This document shows positions 28,653-37,420 of a DNA stretch of 48,885 nt, piece by piece (the stretch's first letter is position 1; each line of letters begins with the position of its first letter). The notes beneath the pieces were generated by a model. The model had not been told where the DNA came from, searched no databases, and was given only the letters and a program-made list of their open reading frames with translations. The position numbers were made by a program, and so were the translations under genes. The DNA comes from Pseudomonadota bacterium (GTDB lineage Bacteria; Pseudomonadota; Gammaproteobacteria; Burkholderiales; Rhodocyclaceae): positions 24,648 to 73,532 of the forward strand of contig JAPLQT010000052.1 in assembly GCA_026399515.1 (NCBI GenBank), read 5' to 3'.

Positions 28653-29507
28653 TCACCTATCAAGGCAAAGACCGAGCGCAACCCGCCAGTCGGGCAGCTG
28701 GATGGATGCCTCCTGCGCCAATCGGTCGCACGCCAACCTGGAATTGAAAGGGCGCTTGGCCGGCAGCGGATATTCGCGTGTCGGGATTGCGGTCAGTGAC
28801 GGTTCGCGGGTCCGGAGATTTCGGGAGAGACCGAGTATCGCCTCGGTAAAGCCATGCCAGGATGTGTGGCCGGCGCTGGCGAGATGATACAGTCCTTCCG
28901 GCTCTCGATGTGGCGCCAGCGCCAGTGCGGTGGCCTCGGCGATCAGGCGGCTCCAGGTCGGCGCACCGAACTGATCGTCGACGATGCGCAGTTCCTCTCG
29001 TTCCTCGGCCAAGCGCAGCATGGTGCGCAGGAAATTCTTGCCATGCATGCCGTACACCCAACTGGTGCGGAATATCAGATGGCGACACCCGGTCGCCTGG
29101 ATGGCCTGCTCCCCAGCCAGCTTGCTGCGTCCATAGGCGTTGATCGGGGCGGGAGTGTCATCCTCGCCGTACGGGCTGTCCTTGGTTCCATCGAAGACAT
29201 AATCGGTCGAATAGTGAACCAGCTGTATCCCCCTCTTCCTGGCTTCCTCGGCCATCACGCCAGGCGCCTCGGCATTGACCCGCATGGCGAGGCTGGTCTC
29301 GTTTTCGGCCTGGTCGACCGCTGTGTAGGCAGCGGCGTTGACGATGATATCGGGATTTACGGTTCGAATCGCGGCAAGTATGGTATCGGCATACGCCAAA
29401 TCGAGTTTCTCCCTGTCGAGCGCTATCACTTCGCCGAGGGGTGCCAGCGTTCGCTGTAGTTCCCAGCCCACCTGCCCATTCTTGCCGGTGAGGAGAATAC
29501 GTTTCAC
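28653..29507 (-). CDS. rfbD: dTDP-4-dehydrorhamnose reductase
   Basis: Last step of dTDP-L-rhamnose synthesis. The NAD(P)-binding motif is LLTGKNGQVGWELQ. VNAAAYTAVDQAE and the catalytic Tyr-Lys pair in YGRSKLAGEQ are present, with STDYVFDGTKDSPYGEDD in between. GTG at 29507 overlaps the rfbC stop (GTGA) and is the preferred start; the frame is open a little further. Length (about 284) is normal. Confidence 0.93.
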   Translation of the reverse strand: MKRILLTGKNGQVGWELQRTLAPLGEVIALDREKLDLAYADTILAAIRTVNPDIIVNAAAYTAVDQAENETSLAMRVNAEAPGVMAEEARKRGIQLVHYSTDYVFDGTKDSPYGEDDTPAPINAYGRSKLAGEQAIQATGCRHLIFRTSWVYGMHGKNFLRTMLRLAEEREELRIVDDQFGAPTWSRLIAEATALALAPHREPEGLYHLASAGHTSWHGFTEAILGLSRNLRTREPSLTAIPTREYPLPAKRPFNSRLACDRLAQEASIQLPDWRVALGLCLDR

Positions 29508-30046
29508 GGAAAGACCTCGGCGTCGCATAACTTCACGCCGCTGCGATCCTTAGCGGCCAGCATCGGCTCGCCGGCCATGGGCCAGGCGATGGCCAGGTCC
29601 GGATCATTCCACAAGAGACATCGTTCGTGTTCGGGATACCAGTAGTCTGTCGTCTTGTAGAGGAATTCGGCAAATTCGCTGGTGACACAGAACCCGTGGG
29701 CGAATCCCGGCGGGATCCACATCATTCTTTTGTTTTCGGCGGACAGCGTATGTCCGACCCATTTACCAAACGTAGGAGAGGATAGGCGCAGGTCGACGGC
29801 GACATCGAAGACCTCGCCGGCAACGACACGCACCAGTTTGCCTTGTGGGTGGTCGATCTGATAATGCAAGCCGCGCAGCACATTCCTGGCCGAGCGCGAA
29901 TGGTTGTCCTGGACGAACTCGGCATTCAGATTGAATTTCGCCAGTTCGCGGCGGTTGTAGCTTTCAAAAAAGAAGCCGCGGGCATCGCCGAAAACCTTCG
30001 GCTCTATCACCAGCACCTCGGGTAGGGTCGTCGCGATCGCCTGCAT
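29504..30046 (-). CDS. rfbC: dTDP-4-dehydrorhamnose 3,5-epimerase
   Basis: Third step of dTDP-L-rhamnose synthesis, a cupin-fold epimerase. Key segments are EPKVFGDARGFFFESYN, FVQDNHSRSARNVLRGLHYQ (with the catalytic His), and WIPPGFAHGFCVTSE. Length (180) matches the family. It abuts rfbA (shared base at 30046) and overlaps rfbD by four bases, so the set is translationally coupled. Confidence 0.95.
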   Translation of the reverse strand: MQAIATTLPEVLVIEPKVFGDARGFFFESYNRRELAKFNLNAEFVQDNHSRSARNVLRGLHYQIDHPQGKLVRVVAGEVFDVAVDLRLSSPTFGKWVGHTLSAENKRMMWIPPGFAHGFCVTSEFAEFLYKTTDYWYPEHERCLLWNDPDLAIAWPMAGEPMLAAKDRSGVKLCDAEVFP

Positions 30047-30933
30047 CAGGAATAAACCTTGTCCCTGAGCAAGCCGAGCAGATATTGCCCATAGCCGTTC
30101 TTCTTAAGCGGTTGGGCGAGTTGTTCGAGTTGCTCGGAAGTTACCCAGCCCAGACGCCAGGCGATTTCCTCGGGACAGGCGACCTTGAGTCCCTGGCGTT
30201 TCTCAATGGTGCCGATGAACTGGGACGCCTCCAGCAGGGATTCATGCGTACCGGTATCGAGCCAAGCCATGCCGCGCCCCATGATCTCGACGTGTAATTG
30301 CTGATTTACCAGGTATTGTCGGTTTACATCGGTGATTTCCAGCTCACCGCGCGGCGAAGGTTTCATTTCGGCTGCGATTTGAAGCACCTGATTGTCATAG
30401 AAATACAGGCCGGTCACGGCGTAGCGCGATTTTGGCTGCGAAGGCTTTTCCTCGATGCTGATGGCCCGGCCGACTGCGTCGAACTCTACCACTCCGTAAC
30501 GTTCCGGGTCGGTCACCGCATAGGCGAACACCGTGGCACCATCTTTGGCCCGGCTGGCAGCCTGAAGCTGGGTTGCAAAATCGTGTCCGTAAAAAATGTT
30601 GTCGCCCAGAATCAGGGCCGATGGCGCATCGCCGACAAACTCCCGTCCGATGATGAATGCTTGCGCCAATCCGTCCGGTGACGCCTGCACGGCATATCGG
30701 AGATTCACTCCCCACTGGCTGCCATCGCCCAGCAGCTGCTCGAAGCGCGGCGTATCCTGCGGAGTCGAGATCAGCAGGATGTCGCGTATGCCCGCCAGCA
30801 TCAGCGTGCAGAGCGGGTAATAAATCATTGGTTTGTCATAAATCGGCAAGAGTTGCTTGGAGACGGCCAGGGTCACCGGATGCAACCGGGTTCCGGCGCC
30901 ACCGGCGAGGACGATCCCTTTACGCGTGGTCAT
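30046..30933 (-). CDS. rfbA: Glucose-1-phosphate thymidylyltransferase
   Basis: First step: glucose-1-phosphate plus dTTP to dTDP-glucose. The nucleotidyltransferase signature [16 protein letters not shown] opens the protein, then [31 protein letters not shown] and [14 protein letters not shown]. The 295-residue length is normal. It overlaps rfbB by four bases upstream. Confidence 0.95.
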   Translation of the reverse strand: MTTRKGIVLAGGAGTRLHPVTLAVSKQLLPIYDKPMIYYPLCTLMLAGIRDILLISTPQDTPRFEQLLGDGSQWGVNLRYAVQASPDGLAQAFIIGREFVGDAPSALILGDNIFYGHDFATQLQAASRAKDGATVFAYAVTDPERYGVVEFDAVGRAISIEEKPSQPKSRYAVTGLYFYDNQVLQIAAEMKPSPRGELEITDVNRQYLVNQQLHVEIMGRGMAWLDTGTHESLLEASQFIGTIEKRQGLKVACPEEIAWRLGWVTSEQLEQLAQPLKKNGYGQYLLGLLRDKVYS

Positions 30934-31974
30934 GCGAGATTCCTGTCAGAGTAGTTTTGTTTCACCCAGTTTCGATATTCACCGCTTACGACGTGCTCGA
31001 TCCAATCGGCGTTGGCAAGGTACCATGCGACGGTTTTTCGCAAGCCAGTCCCGAAGCTCTCACCAGGCGTCCAGCCGAGCTCGCGCTCTATCTTGGTGGC
31101 ATCGATGGCATAGCGCCGGTCATGGCCGGGACGGTCGGCGACGAAAGTCTTTTGTTCCTGATACTTGCGACCATCGCCGCGCGGCTTCAATTCGTCGAGC
31201 AATGCGCACAAGGTGTCGACCACTTCCAGATTGGTCTTCTCGTTGTGACCGCCGATATTGTAGGTCTCGCCCGGCAAGCCTTTCTCGAATACCCGCCACA
31301 GGGCACGCGCATGGTCATCGACATAGAGCCAGTCGCGCACGTTGTCGCCTTTCCCGTAGATCGGCAGAGGCTTGCCGCGCAATGCATTGAGTATCACCAA
31401 CGGAATCAGCTTTTCGGGAAACTGATACGGCCCGTAGTTGTTGGAGCAGTTGGTGACAAGTACCGGCAAACCATAGGTGTGCCGCCAGGCGCGCACCAGA
31501 TGATCGGACGAAGCCTTGGACGCCGAGTATGGCGAGTTCGGGCTATATGAGGTGGTCTCGGTGAACAGTCCGTCGGCGCCAAGACTGCCGTAGACCTCGT
31601 CGGTGGAAACATGGTGAAACCGGAAAGTGGCCTTGTCTTCCGGCGCCAATGCCATCCAATGCGCGCGAGTCGCTTCGAGCAGGGTATAAGTGCCGACGAT
31701 ATTGGTCCACATGCGCCTCCGCGGCCAGGTGGATCACGCCGGAAGGGAGATGTTCGGCGAACAATCGATCCAGCGCCTCGCGGTCGCGGATATCGGTCTG
31801 CGAAAACACATGGTGGGGATTAGCTATCAATCCCGATAGCGATTCGAGGTTGCCTGCATAGGTAAGTTTGTCGATATTGACGATGCGCCAGTCGCTCTCG
31901 GCAATCAGCATGCGCACCAGCGCCGAGCCGATGAAACCGGCGCCTCCGGTAACAAACAGCGTGCGTGCGCTCAT
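30930..31974 (-). pseudogene. rfbB: dTDP-glucose 4,6-dehydratase with internal deletion and frameshift
   Basis: The N-terminal part (31974 downwards) has [25 protein letters not shown] and ends HLAAEAHVD. The other frame resumes at [14 protein letters not shown] and continues normally with [25 protein letters not shown] and [10 protein letters not shown] to 30930. At the junction (about 31705-31711) the normal RSIDGPxxFIQ segment of about 11 residues is missing and the frame changes, so roughly 35 bases are lost. The catalytic TDE and YxxxK motifs survive in the second part. This is a real lesion or an assembly error. rfbA, rfbC and rfbD are intact. Confidence 0.85.
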
Positions 31975-33758
31975 GCCGCCACCACCCGGTTTTTTCCTGA
32001 GCGCTTGGCCAGATACATGGCCGCATCGGCGCGCTTCAGCGCCAGATCGGCCGGTTCATCATGGCCCTTTTCCGCGACGCCGGCGCTGAATGTGATCAAT
32101 AATTTTTCATTCTTGTTCAAGAAGAACTTTCTGGTCAGTTCGCGCTGCACCCGCGTAATGGTTTGAACTCCTTCGTTGAGACTCGTTTCGGGCAACAGGA
32201 TGACGAACTCCTCTCCTCCGTAGCGCGCCAGAGAGTCCTGGGGTCTTATGGTTTCACGGGTAACCTGCGCCAAATGGACCAGCGCGTCATCACCGACATG
32301 GTGGCCGTGGGTATCGTTGAGTTTCTTGAAGTTGTCGATATCCAGCATGGCGATGCACAGCGTGCCGTCATGCCGATGGGCATGCGCCACCTCGCGTTCA
32401 AGCACTTCATCCATGCCCTTGCGGTTGAGTGCGCCAGTCAACGCATCCAGGCGCACCATTTCGCTGGCCTGGTCGAGTTCGGTCTGTAGGCGGCTGACTT
32501 CCTTCTCGGATTCGTCGACACGCTGGCGCATCTCCTTCAACTCGTCGCGCGAACGTTGAGCGTTGAGTTGGATCACGCGGGTCTCGCGCATCACCTCGTC
32601 GAGAACGTCTGATAACTGCGCAATATCGCTGGCCTTGCTGATCTTTTCGACACAGCGCTCGATCTTGTCGTTGTAACCGCTGGTGGATTCGGAAAAATCC
32701 GTGAGCCGATCGACGAAACTTGCCAGCATTGCCTTGAGGCGGTTCTGCGCTTCGCTCAAATGCTTCTTCAGGTTGCTCTGCTTGTAGATGACTTCCTTCA
32801 TGCGCCGTTCGACATCGTCGAGCTGGCGCAGATTGAGCGGCTGATTGAAGAGCTCCAGCACCATGGCAATCTGACCGTGCAACCATTGGTCATCGAGCGT
32901 CAATTCGCTGATGTTCTCGATGATGAGTTGCAGCAAATGCAGCAAGGCGGTCTTCAGCTCCGCCTGGTCCTCCGTGACGAATTGCAGACGATGGCTGAAT
33001 TTCTTCATGCGTGCCGTAAACGCGGCGATGGATTCAGCCGTGTATGCGGCTCGAATCTCGGTGGCCAGCCGGGTGGCTTCGTCCGCAAGTTCCGGCGTAT
33101 CGACCAGCAGCATCTCGATGCTGTTTTCCAGCAACTGCGCGATCAATTCCTGCAACTCTCCATCAAGTTGCGGAACTGATGCACCAGCGCGCACCGATAC
33201 CCCCGCCGCCGTCTGGTTCGGCTTCGCAACCGCCTCGGAAGCCACGGTGGCTTCCCCTTCAACCAGCGCTGGTACCGCCTCCGCAGTCTGGCCCTGGGAC
33301 CATGAACGCAAGAGTGACTGAAGACGCGAAAAAAGCAGCTCCGGGGCACTCGACGCCTGGATGACATGTTCGATCGCTTCCCGCTTCTTGGCCGACGTCA
33401 TGCCTGCGTGGCTTCTTTCGAGTTGCTGAATCAGATCGCGTATCAGCGTCGACCACTGGGGCTGTTCCGCGGCGCCGGCAGGTGAAAAGCTCTGGAACGC
33501 GGAATTCAATGTCGCCCAGCTCTTGTCGGCCACAGCGGTTTCAAGCTGCCGGGCAAAACGCAACTGTTCCGCGGTTTTTCGAGGCAGCTCGGCCGCCAGA
33601 TTCTTCAGTGCCTTTTCGGGAAAGTTTTCCACCATCGCCGTGCCGGCGATTTCGTGATACAGCGCCATGTAGTTATCGGGCGTCGGCGGAGTGCGATTCA
33701 GCGCCAACTGGCGCAAGACATCGCGGGCAATTTCCGAAGGTTGTGTTGGCTTAGACAT
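31971..33758 (-). CDS. GGDEF diguanylate cyclase with helical N-terminal sensor
   Basis: The 595-residue protein has no membrane segment. Residues 1-430 are predicted helical with long coiled coils (for example [20 protein letters not shown]). The C-terminal GGDEF domain begins [12 protein letters not shown], has the active-site GGEEF at residues 514-518 and an inhibitory I-site RPQD at 505-508, so it should make c-di-GMP and be product-inhibited. The gene overlaps rfbB by ATGA, coupling c-di-GMP signalling to the rhamnose genes. The N-terminal region resembles other betaproteobacterial cyclases with a helical front half; the ligand is unknown. Confidence 0.92.
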   Translation of the reverse strand: MSKPTQPSEIARDVLRQLALNRTPPTPDNYMALYHEIAGTAMVENFPEKALKNLAAELPRKTAEQLRFARQLETAVADKSWATLNSAFQSFSPAGAAEQPQWSTLIRDLIQQLERSHAGMTSAKKREAIEHVIQASSAPELLFSRLQSLLRSWSQGQTAEAVPALVEGEATVASEAVAKPNQTAAGVSVRAGASVPQLDGELQELIAQLLENSIEMLLVDTPELADEATRLATEIRAAYTAESIAAFTARMKKFSHRLQFVTEDQAELKTALLHLLQLIIENISELTLDDQWLHGQIAMVLELFNQPLNLRQLDDVERRMKEVIYKQSNLKKHLSEAQNRLKAMLASFVDRLTDFSESTSGYNDKIERCVEKISKASDIAQLSDVLDEVMRETRVIQLNAQRSRDELKEMRQRVDESEKEVSRLQTELDQASEMVRLDALTGALNRKGMDEVLEREVAHAHRHDGTLCIAMLDIDNFKKLNDTHGHHVGDDALVHLAQVTRETIRPQDSLARYGGEEFVILLPETSLNEGVQTITRVQRELTRKFFLNKNEKLLITFSAGVAEKGHDEPADLALKRADAAMYLAKRSGKNRVVAA

Positions 33759-33808
33759 GATTCATCCGTTGAGACGATCTGAGTGAGGTGACCATAGACG
33801 TTCTAATA

Positions 33809-34453
33809 TTATTCCACAAGCCTGTGCCTGAGCCCGTAATGAATCAATTCGGCGTTGGTTTCCAGCTTCATCTTGTCGAGCAGGCGTTTGCGGTACTCGC
33901 TGACCGTCTTGACGCTGATATTCAGTTCCTCGGCAATCTGGGTCAGTGTCCTGCCGGAGGCGATCAGGCAAAGGATTTGATACTCTCGATCGGAGAGTGT
34001 TTCGTGCGGCAGGCGATCGTCGTTTTCTGCGATGACATCGGCCAGCTTCATCGCCAGCGATGGACTGACGTACTTGTGCCCGCTGGCCACCTGACGGATC
34101 GCCGTCACCAGCAGCTCCGGCGCACTCTGCTTGGTCAGATAGCCGGAAGCACCCGCCTTGAGGGCACGCACGGCATATTGTTCCTCCGGGTGCATGCTGA
34201 GAATCAGCACCGGCAAGCGCGGGTATTCTTTCTTCAGCATCTTCAGCGTGTCGATGCCGTTGCGGTTGGGCATCGATACATCCAGCAGCACGACATCCCA
34301 GTGCTGCAGGCGCGCCAGGCGCATGGCGTCGACCCCGTCATCGGCCTCCCCGGCCACCAGCAGATCGTCGGTCTCGGAAAGAATCTGCCGCAGACCCTGC
34401 CTGACGATGGCATGGTCATCGGCGATCAATACATGTATTTTGTTTTCGGTCAT
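33809..34453 (-). CDS. NarL/FixJ-family response regulator
   Basis: The receiver domain has the acidic pair in LIADDHAIVRQG, phospho-acceptor Asp58 in VVLLDVSMPNRNG and the conserved Lys in GYLTKQSAPE. The C-terminal LuxR-type helix-turn-helix is LSDREYQILCLIASGRT, then IAEELNISVKTVSEYR. It should bind DNA on phosphorylation by the kinase encoded four bases upstream. Length (214) is normal. Target genes cannot be read. Confidence 0.93.
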   Translation of the reverse strand: MTENKIHVLIADDHAIVRQGLRQILSETDDLLVAGEADDGVDAMRLARLQHWDVVLLDVSMPNRNGIDTLKMLKKEYPRLPVLILSMHPEEQYAVRALKAGASGYLTKQSAPELLVTAIRQVASGHKYVSPSLAMKLADVIAENDDRLPHETLSDREYQILCLIASGRTLTQIAEELNISVKTVSEYRKRLLDKMKLETNAELIHYGLRHRLVE

Positions 34454-34457
34454 AGAT

Positions 34458-35999
34458 TCAGAATAGGTTGCGCTGCGGTTCTTCTTCAGCCGGTATCACG
34501 ACATTGACCTGGCTCGCATCGGGTACTCGCAGGACGATATGGCTGCCGCCCTGCTCGGCGGGAAAAATGCTGAACTCGCCGTTGAGGCTGCTGGCCCGCT
34601 CGCGGATGCCGCGCAAACCGAAGGATTTTGGTTTATTCATGTCCGCTTCCGATATCCCGCGGCCATTGTCTCGGATTTCCAGTGCTATCCGGCCTTTTTC
34701 CCGGCGCAGTCGCACTACCACCAGCGAGGCATGCGCATGCTTGGCCACATTGGTCAGGGCTTCCTGGAGGATGCGGAATAATGCCAACGAGGTTTTCTCG
34801 TCGAGTTCGATGCCGTCTTCGTCGCACTTGACGCGGCATGCGATGCCGGTACGCTGGCTGAAATCCTCTGCCTGGCATTCGATTGCCGCCGGCAGCCCAA
34901 ATTCCTTCAAGATACCCGGACGCAATTCGCGGGCAACGCGGCTGACGGTGCTCATGGCGCGATCGACCAGCGCCTCGATCGAATGGGTCTTGTCGCGGAG
35001 CGTTCCTCCTGCCGCCTCGATGGGCAGTTTTCCGCCCAATAGGGCCATCTCGATCTTGATGGCGACGAGGGTACTGCCGAGTTCGTCATGTATGTCGCGG
35101 GCGATCCGCTCACGCTCCTCCTCCTTGGCGCTTTCGAGGTGAAAAGAGAGCTCTGAAAGTTGTTCGCGTGAACGCCGCAATTGAACTTCGGTTTCCTTAC
35201 TATGGGTGATGTCGGTGGCAATGCCCTGCCACTGTATGCCACCGGCATCAAGCCGCTGCGGAGTGGAGCGCAAGTTGATCCATTTTGTTTGTCCCTTGGC
35301 GCGAATGCAACCTTCCCAGTTGAGCGTGGCAAAACCAGCGGCAGACTCCTCGAACGTTTGCTGCAAGGCTTTGCGGTCATGGGTATCGATGGCTTCCAGG
35401 AAGCGCTGTGGCGACGCCAACAGCTCCGGCTGTTTCAAACCGAAGAGCTTGTAGCAGCCGTCGCTGACATAAACGAAGCGCAAACCGCTATCCGGTTCGA
35501 TCTGAAGCTGAAACACCATGCCGGGAAGATTCGAGGCCAGGGCGCGGAAACGCGCTTCGCTTTCCTTGAGCATTTCCAGCGCGGCACGGTGATCGGCGCG
35601 CAGTCGCGCGTCACCAACCTCACGTTCGACCGCAGGCACCAACCTTTCCAAGCTGCCCCGGGCGAAACAGTCATGGGCGCCGGCACGCATCGCCCGCGCC
35701 GCGGTTTTGTCGTCGATATTGTCGGAAATGACTATGAATGGCAGATCGAAGTCCAGTTCCTGCATCAATTTCAACGCTGCCAGCGCAGTCAGGCCCGGTA
35801 GGCGATGCTTGCAAAGAATGGCGTCCCATGCCTGGGCCCGTAGCGCGCCCCGCAAGGCTTCGGCGCTGGCGACGCGTATCGATTGCGGCTCGTGGCCTGC
35901 CTCGCGAAAAAGCGCCAGCATGTTCGTGGCATCGTCGTCGGAGGTTTCGACGAGAAGCAGGCGCAACTGGGAGTCTTTGGTTTTTGAGGCGGGAGCCAT
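34458..35999 (-). CDS. Cytoplasmic histidine kinase with degenerate receiver, PAS and HisKA_3 domains
   Basis: Residues about 12-130 form a receiver-like domain, but the phospho-acceptor position in AILCKHRLPG is Lys64 instead of Asp, so it is probably a pseudo-receiver. A PAS domain follows (about 150-270; EARFRALASNLPGMVFQL ... GIATDITHSKETEVQL). The NarX-type dimerisation helix has the phospho-accepting His in RIARDIHDELGS, and the ATPase domain has EALTNVAKHA and DNGRGIS. No membrane segment. It pairs with the NarL-type regulator four bases downstream. Confidence 0.9.
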   Translation of the reverse strand: MAPASKTKDSQLRLLLVETSDDDATNMLALFREAGHEPQSIRVASAEALRGALRAQAWDAILCKHRLPGLTALAALKLMQELDFDLPFIVISDNIDDKTAARAMRAGAHDCFARGSLERLVPAVEREVGDARLRADHRAALEMLKESEARFRALASNLPGMVFQLQIEPDSGLRFVYVSDGCYKLFGLKQPELLASPQRFLEAIDTHDRKALQQTFEESAAGFATLNWEGCIRAKGQTKWINLRSTPQRLDAGGIQWQGIATDITHSKETEVQLRRSREQLSELSFHLESAKEEERERIARDIHDELGSTLVAIKIEMALLGGKLPIEAAGGTLRDKTHSIEALVDRAMSTVSRVARELRPGILKEFGLPAAIECQAEDFSQRTGIACRVKCDEDGIELDEKTSLALFRILQEALTNVAKHAHASLVVVRLRREKGRIALEIRDNGRGISEADMNKPKSFGLRGIRERASSLNGEFSIFPAEQGGSHIVLRVPDASQVNVVIPAEEEPQRNLF

Positions 36000-36058
36000 A
36001 GCCTGGAAGAAGTAATACTTCAGCCTGCAAAGTGTAGCGGAAACTTCGGTCCGGCGGC

Positions 36059-36064
36059 TATAAT
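36059..36064 (+). promoter_or_regulatory. -10 box upstream of tRNA-Thr
   Basis: TATAAT lies 22 bases before the tRNA gene, predicting a start near 36071. No good -35 is seen. The TATAATTCGC context is shared with the valS -10 region at 24359. Confidence 0.5.
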
Positions 36065-36085
36065 TCGCCCTCTTAAAGTTTCAGG

Positions 36086-36161
36086 GCCGGCGTAGCTCAG
36101 TTGGTAGAGCAGCGCACTTGTAATGCGAAGGTCGGGAGTTCGATTCTTCTCGCCGGCACCA
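36086..36161 (+). tRNA. tRNA-Thr (anticodon UGU)
   Basis: The 76-base cloverleaf includes an encoded CCA end. The acceptor stem pairs GCCGGCG with CGCCGGC, the D-loop has AGCTCAGTTGGTAGAGC, the anticodon stem is GCGCA/TGCGA with one loose pair, the anticodon loop is CTTGTAA giving TGT, and the T-arm has GGTTCGAtt-type sequence (AGTTCGATTC). It reads ACA and, by wobble, other threonine codons. It stands alone upstream of the S4-domain gene. tRNA 3' ends are common integration sites, but no integrase is near. Confidence 0.95.
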
Positions 36162-36263
36162 AGATGAGGGCGTGGTTCAGGCTGCCACGCAAGTAATATC
36201 GATCTAGTGAAAATGACCAGATAATCCATTGCCGCTATTTTGCCTGCCGGTACCACGGAAAGC

Positions 36264-36656
36264 ATGATCGAAAGCGAACCGCGCCAGCGCATCGACAAAT
36301 GGCTATGGGCTGCGCGTTTCTTCAAGACGCGCAGCCTGGCGGCGGCTGCCATCGACGGCGGCAAGGTCCGGATTAACACGCACCCTGTCAAGCCGGCCAA
36401 GGAAATCAGGCCGGGCGATACGCTGGATATCGACTGCGGCGGCCAGCGCTGGACCGTCGTCGTCAAGGGAACCAATGAACAACGCCGGCCGGCTGCCGAG
36501 GCACACCACTTGTATGCCGAAACGCCTGAGAGCCTGATAAAAAGACAACGCGCGATGGAACTCGGGAAACTCGCGCCAGCCCCGGGAGCCGATCTACGCG
36601 GTCGGCCGACCAAAAAGGCCGGACGGCTGATTCGGCGCTTCGCCAATCCGGGTTAA
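36264..36656 (+). CDS. hslR: S4-domain ribosome-associated heat shock protein Hsp15
   Basis: The 130-residue protein has an S4 RNA-binding domain at its start: QRIDKWLWAARFFKTRSLA, then AIDGGKVRINTHPVKPAKE and IRPGDTLDI. The tail is Arg/Lys rich (RPTKKAGRLIRRF). Hsp15 binds stalled 50S subunits carrying nascent chains and helps recycle them. I chose the ATG at 36264, close to the conserved domain start; a start at 36240 is possible. Length matches Hsp15 (about 130). Confidence 0.9.
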   Translation: MIESEPRQRIDKWLWAARFFKTRSLAAAAIDGGKVRINTHPVKPAKEIRPGDTLDIDCGGQRWTVVVKGTNEQRRPAAEAHHLYAETPESLIKRQRAMELGKLAPAPGADLRGRPTKKAGRLIRRFANPG

Positions 36657-36719
36657 CATCGATTTCTGAGTTTCCCTCCAACCTCGTCTATCAACCCGAT
36701 CAATTCCGAAAGCGTGAAC

Positions 36720-37247
36720 ATGGCCAACATTCTGATCATCTACTCGACTACCGATGGACACACCCTGAAGATTTGCCAGCGGCTTCAGCAGGTGATCGAA
36801 CAGCAATCGCATCGGGTGACGCTTTGCGCAATCAAGGACTGGCGGGAGATAGACCTGACCACATTCGACAAGATCGTCGTCGGCGCCAGTATCCGTTACG
36901 GAAAACACAGCCCACTCGTGCTGGATTTCGTCCGTCGCAATGAACAACTGCTGGACAGCAAGTCCAATGCCTTTTTTTCCGTGAATGTGGTCGCCAGAAA
37001 ACCGGAAAAAAACCAGCCGGACACCAATCCGTATTTACTGAAATTCCTTAGAAAAATATCCTGGAAACCCAAGCAATTAGCGGTATTTGCCGGGAAAATC
37101 GACTTTCCGAAATACAGCTTTTTCGACCGCTTGATGATCCGCTTCATCATGTGGATGACCAAGGGACCGACGCATCCCGATGCTGTCGTCGAGTTCACAG
37201 ACTGGCAACAAGTCGAGGCCTTTGGGAAGCGGATATGTGAAATGTAG
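36720..37247 (+). CDS. hemG: Menaquinone-dependent protoporphyrinogen oxidase (flavodoxin-like)
   Basis: The 175-residue protein begins ILIIYSTTDGHTLKIC, an FMN-binding flavodoxin loop, and has VVGASIRYGKHSP, AFFSVNVVARKPEKNQP and a C-terminal FIMWMTKGPTHPD, typical of HemG. It oxidises protoporphyrinogen IX to protoporphyrin IX in haem synthesis, passing electrons to quinone. The ATG at 36720 is preferred; a GTG at 36714 is in frame. It lies 173 bases upstream of a nine-haem cytochrome gene, which needs haem, though a functional link is only suggestive. Confidence 0.9.
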   Translation: MANILIIYSTTDGHTLKICQRLQQVIEQQSHRVTLCAIKDWREIDLTTFDKIVVGASIRYGKHSPLVLDFVRRNEQLLDSKSNAFFSVNVVARKPEKNQPDTNPYLLKFLRKISWKPKQLAVFAGKIDFPKYSFFDRLMIRFIMWMTKGPTHPDAVVEFTDWQQVEAFGKRICEM

Positions 37248-37354
37248 CCCCTTTCGCGGGTGTTGGCTGGTTAGCCTGGTTCTGCGCCAGATCAAAACTT
37301 GAGCAGAATTGAAGGCGTATGTTTGTCGGTGTAAAAAATTTTGGCAGTTTGTTC

Positions 37355-37377
37355 TTGAGGGGGCGAATTCCTCTCAA
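37355..37377 (+). repeat. Inverted repeat upstream of the multihaem cytochrome gene
   Basis: TTGAG at 37355-37359 pairs with CTCAA at 37373-37377, and the intervening G-run pairs partly with TTCCT, leaving a small loop around CGAA. It sits about 44 bases before the start codon, in the leader or promoter region. It may be an operator or a 5' hairpin; the sequence alone does not show which. No FNR half-site pair in the correct orientation was found. Confidence 0.4.
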
Positions 37378-37420
37378 CGACTGAATCATGCGCCTAGACC
37401 GACATTCAGGGGAATTAGAC

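Noticed and set aside
37290-37305. FNR-like site (ATCAA...TTGA) upstream of the cytochrome gene
   Set aside because: The half-sites are in the wrong order for FNR (TTGAT-N4-ATCAA) and the spacing is wrong.
37340-37360. Possible sigma-54 promoter (TGGCA-type) upstream of the cytochrome gene
   Set aside because: The GC of the -12 element is not at the required 10-base distance from the GG of the -24 element.
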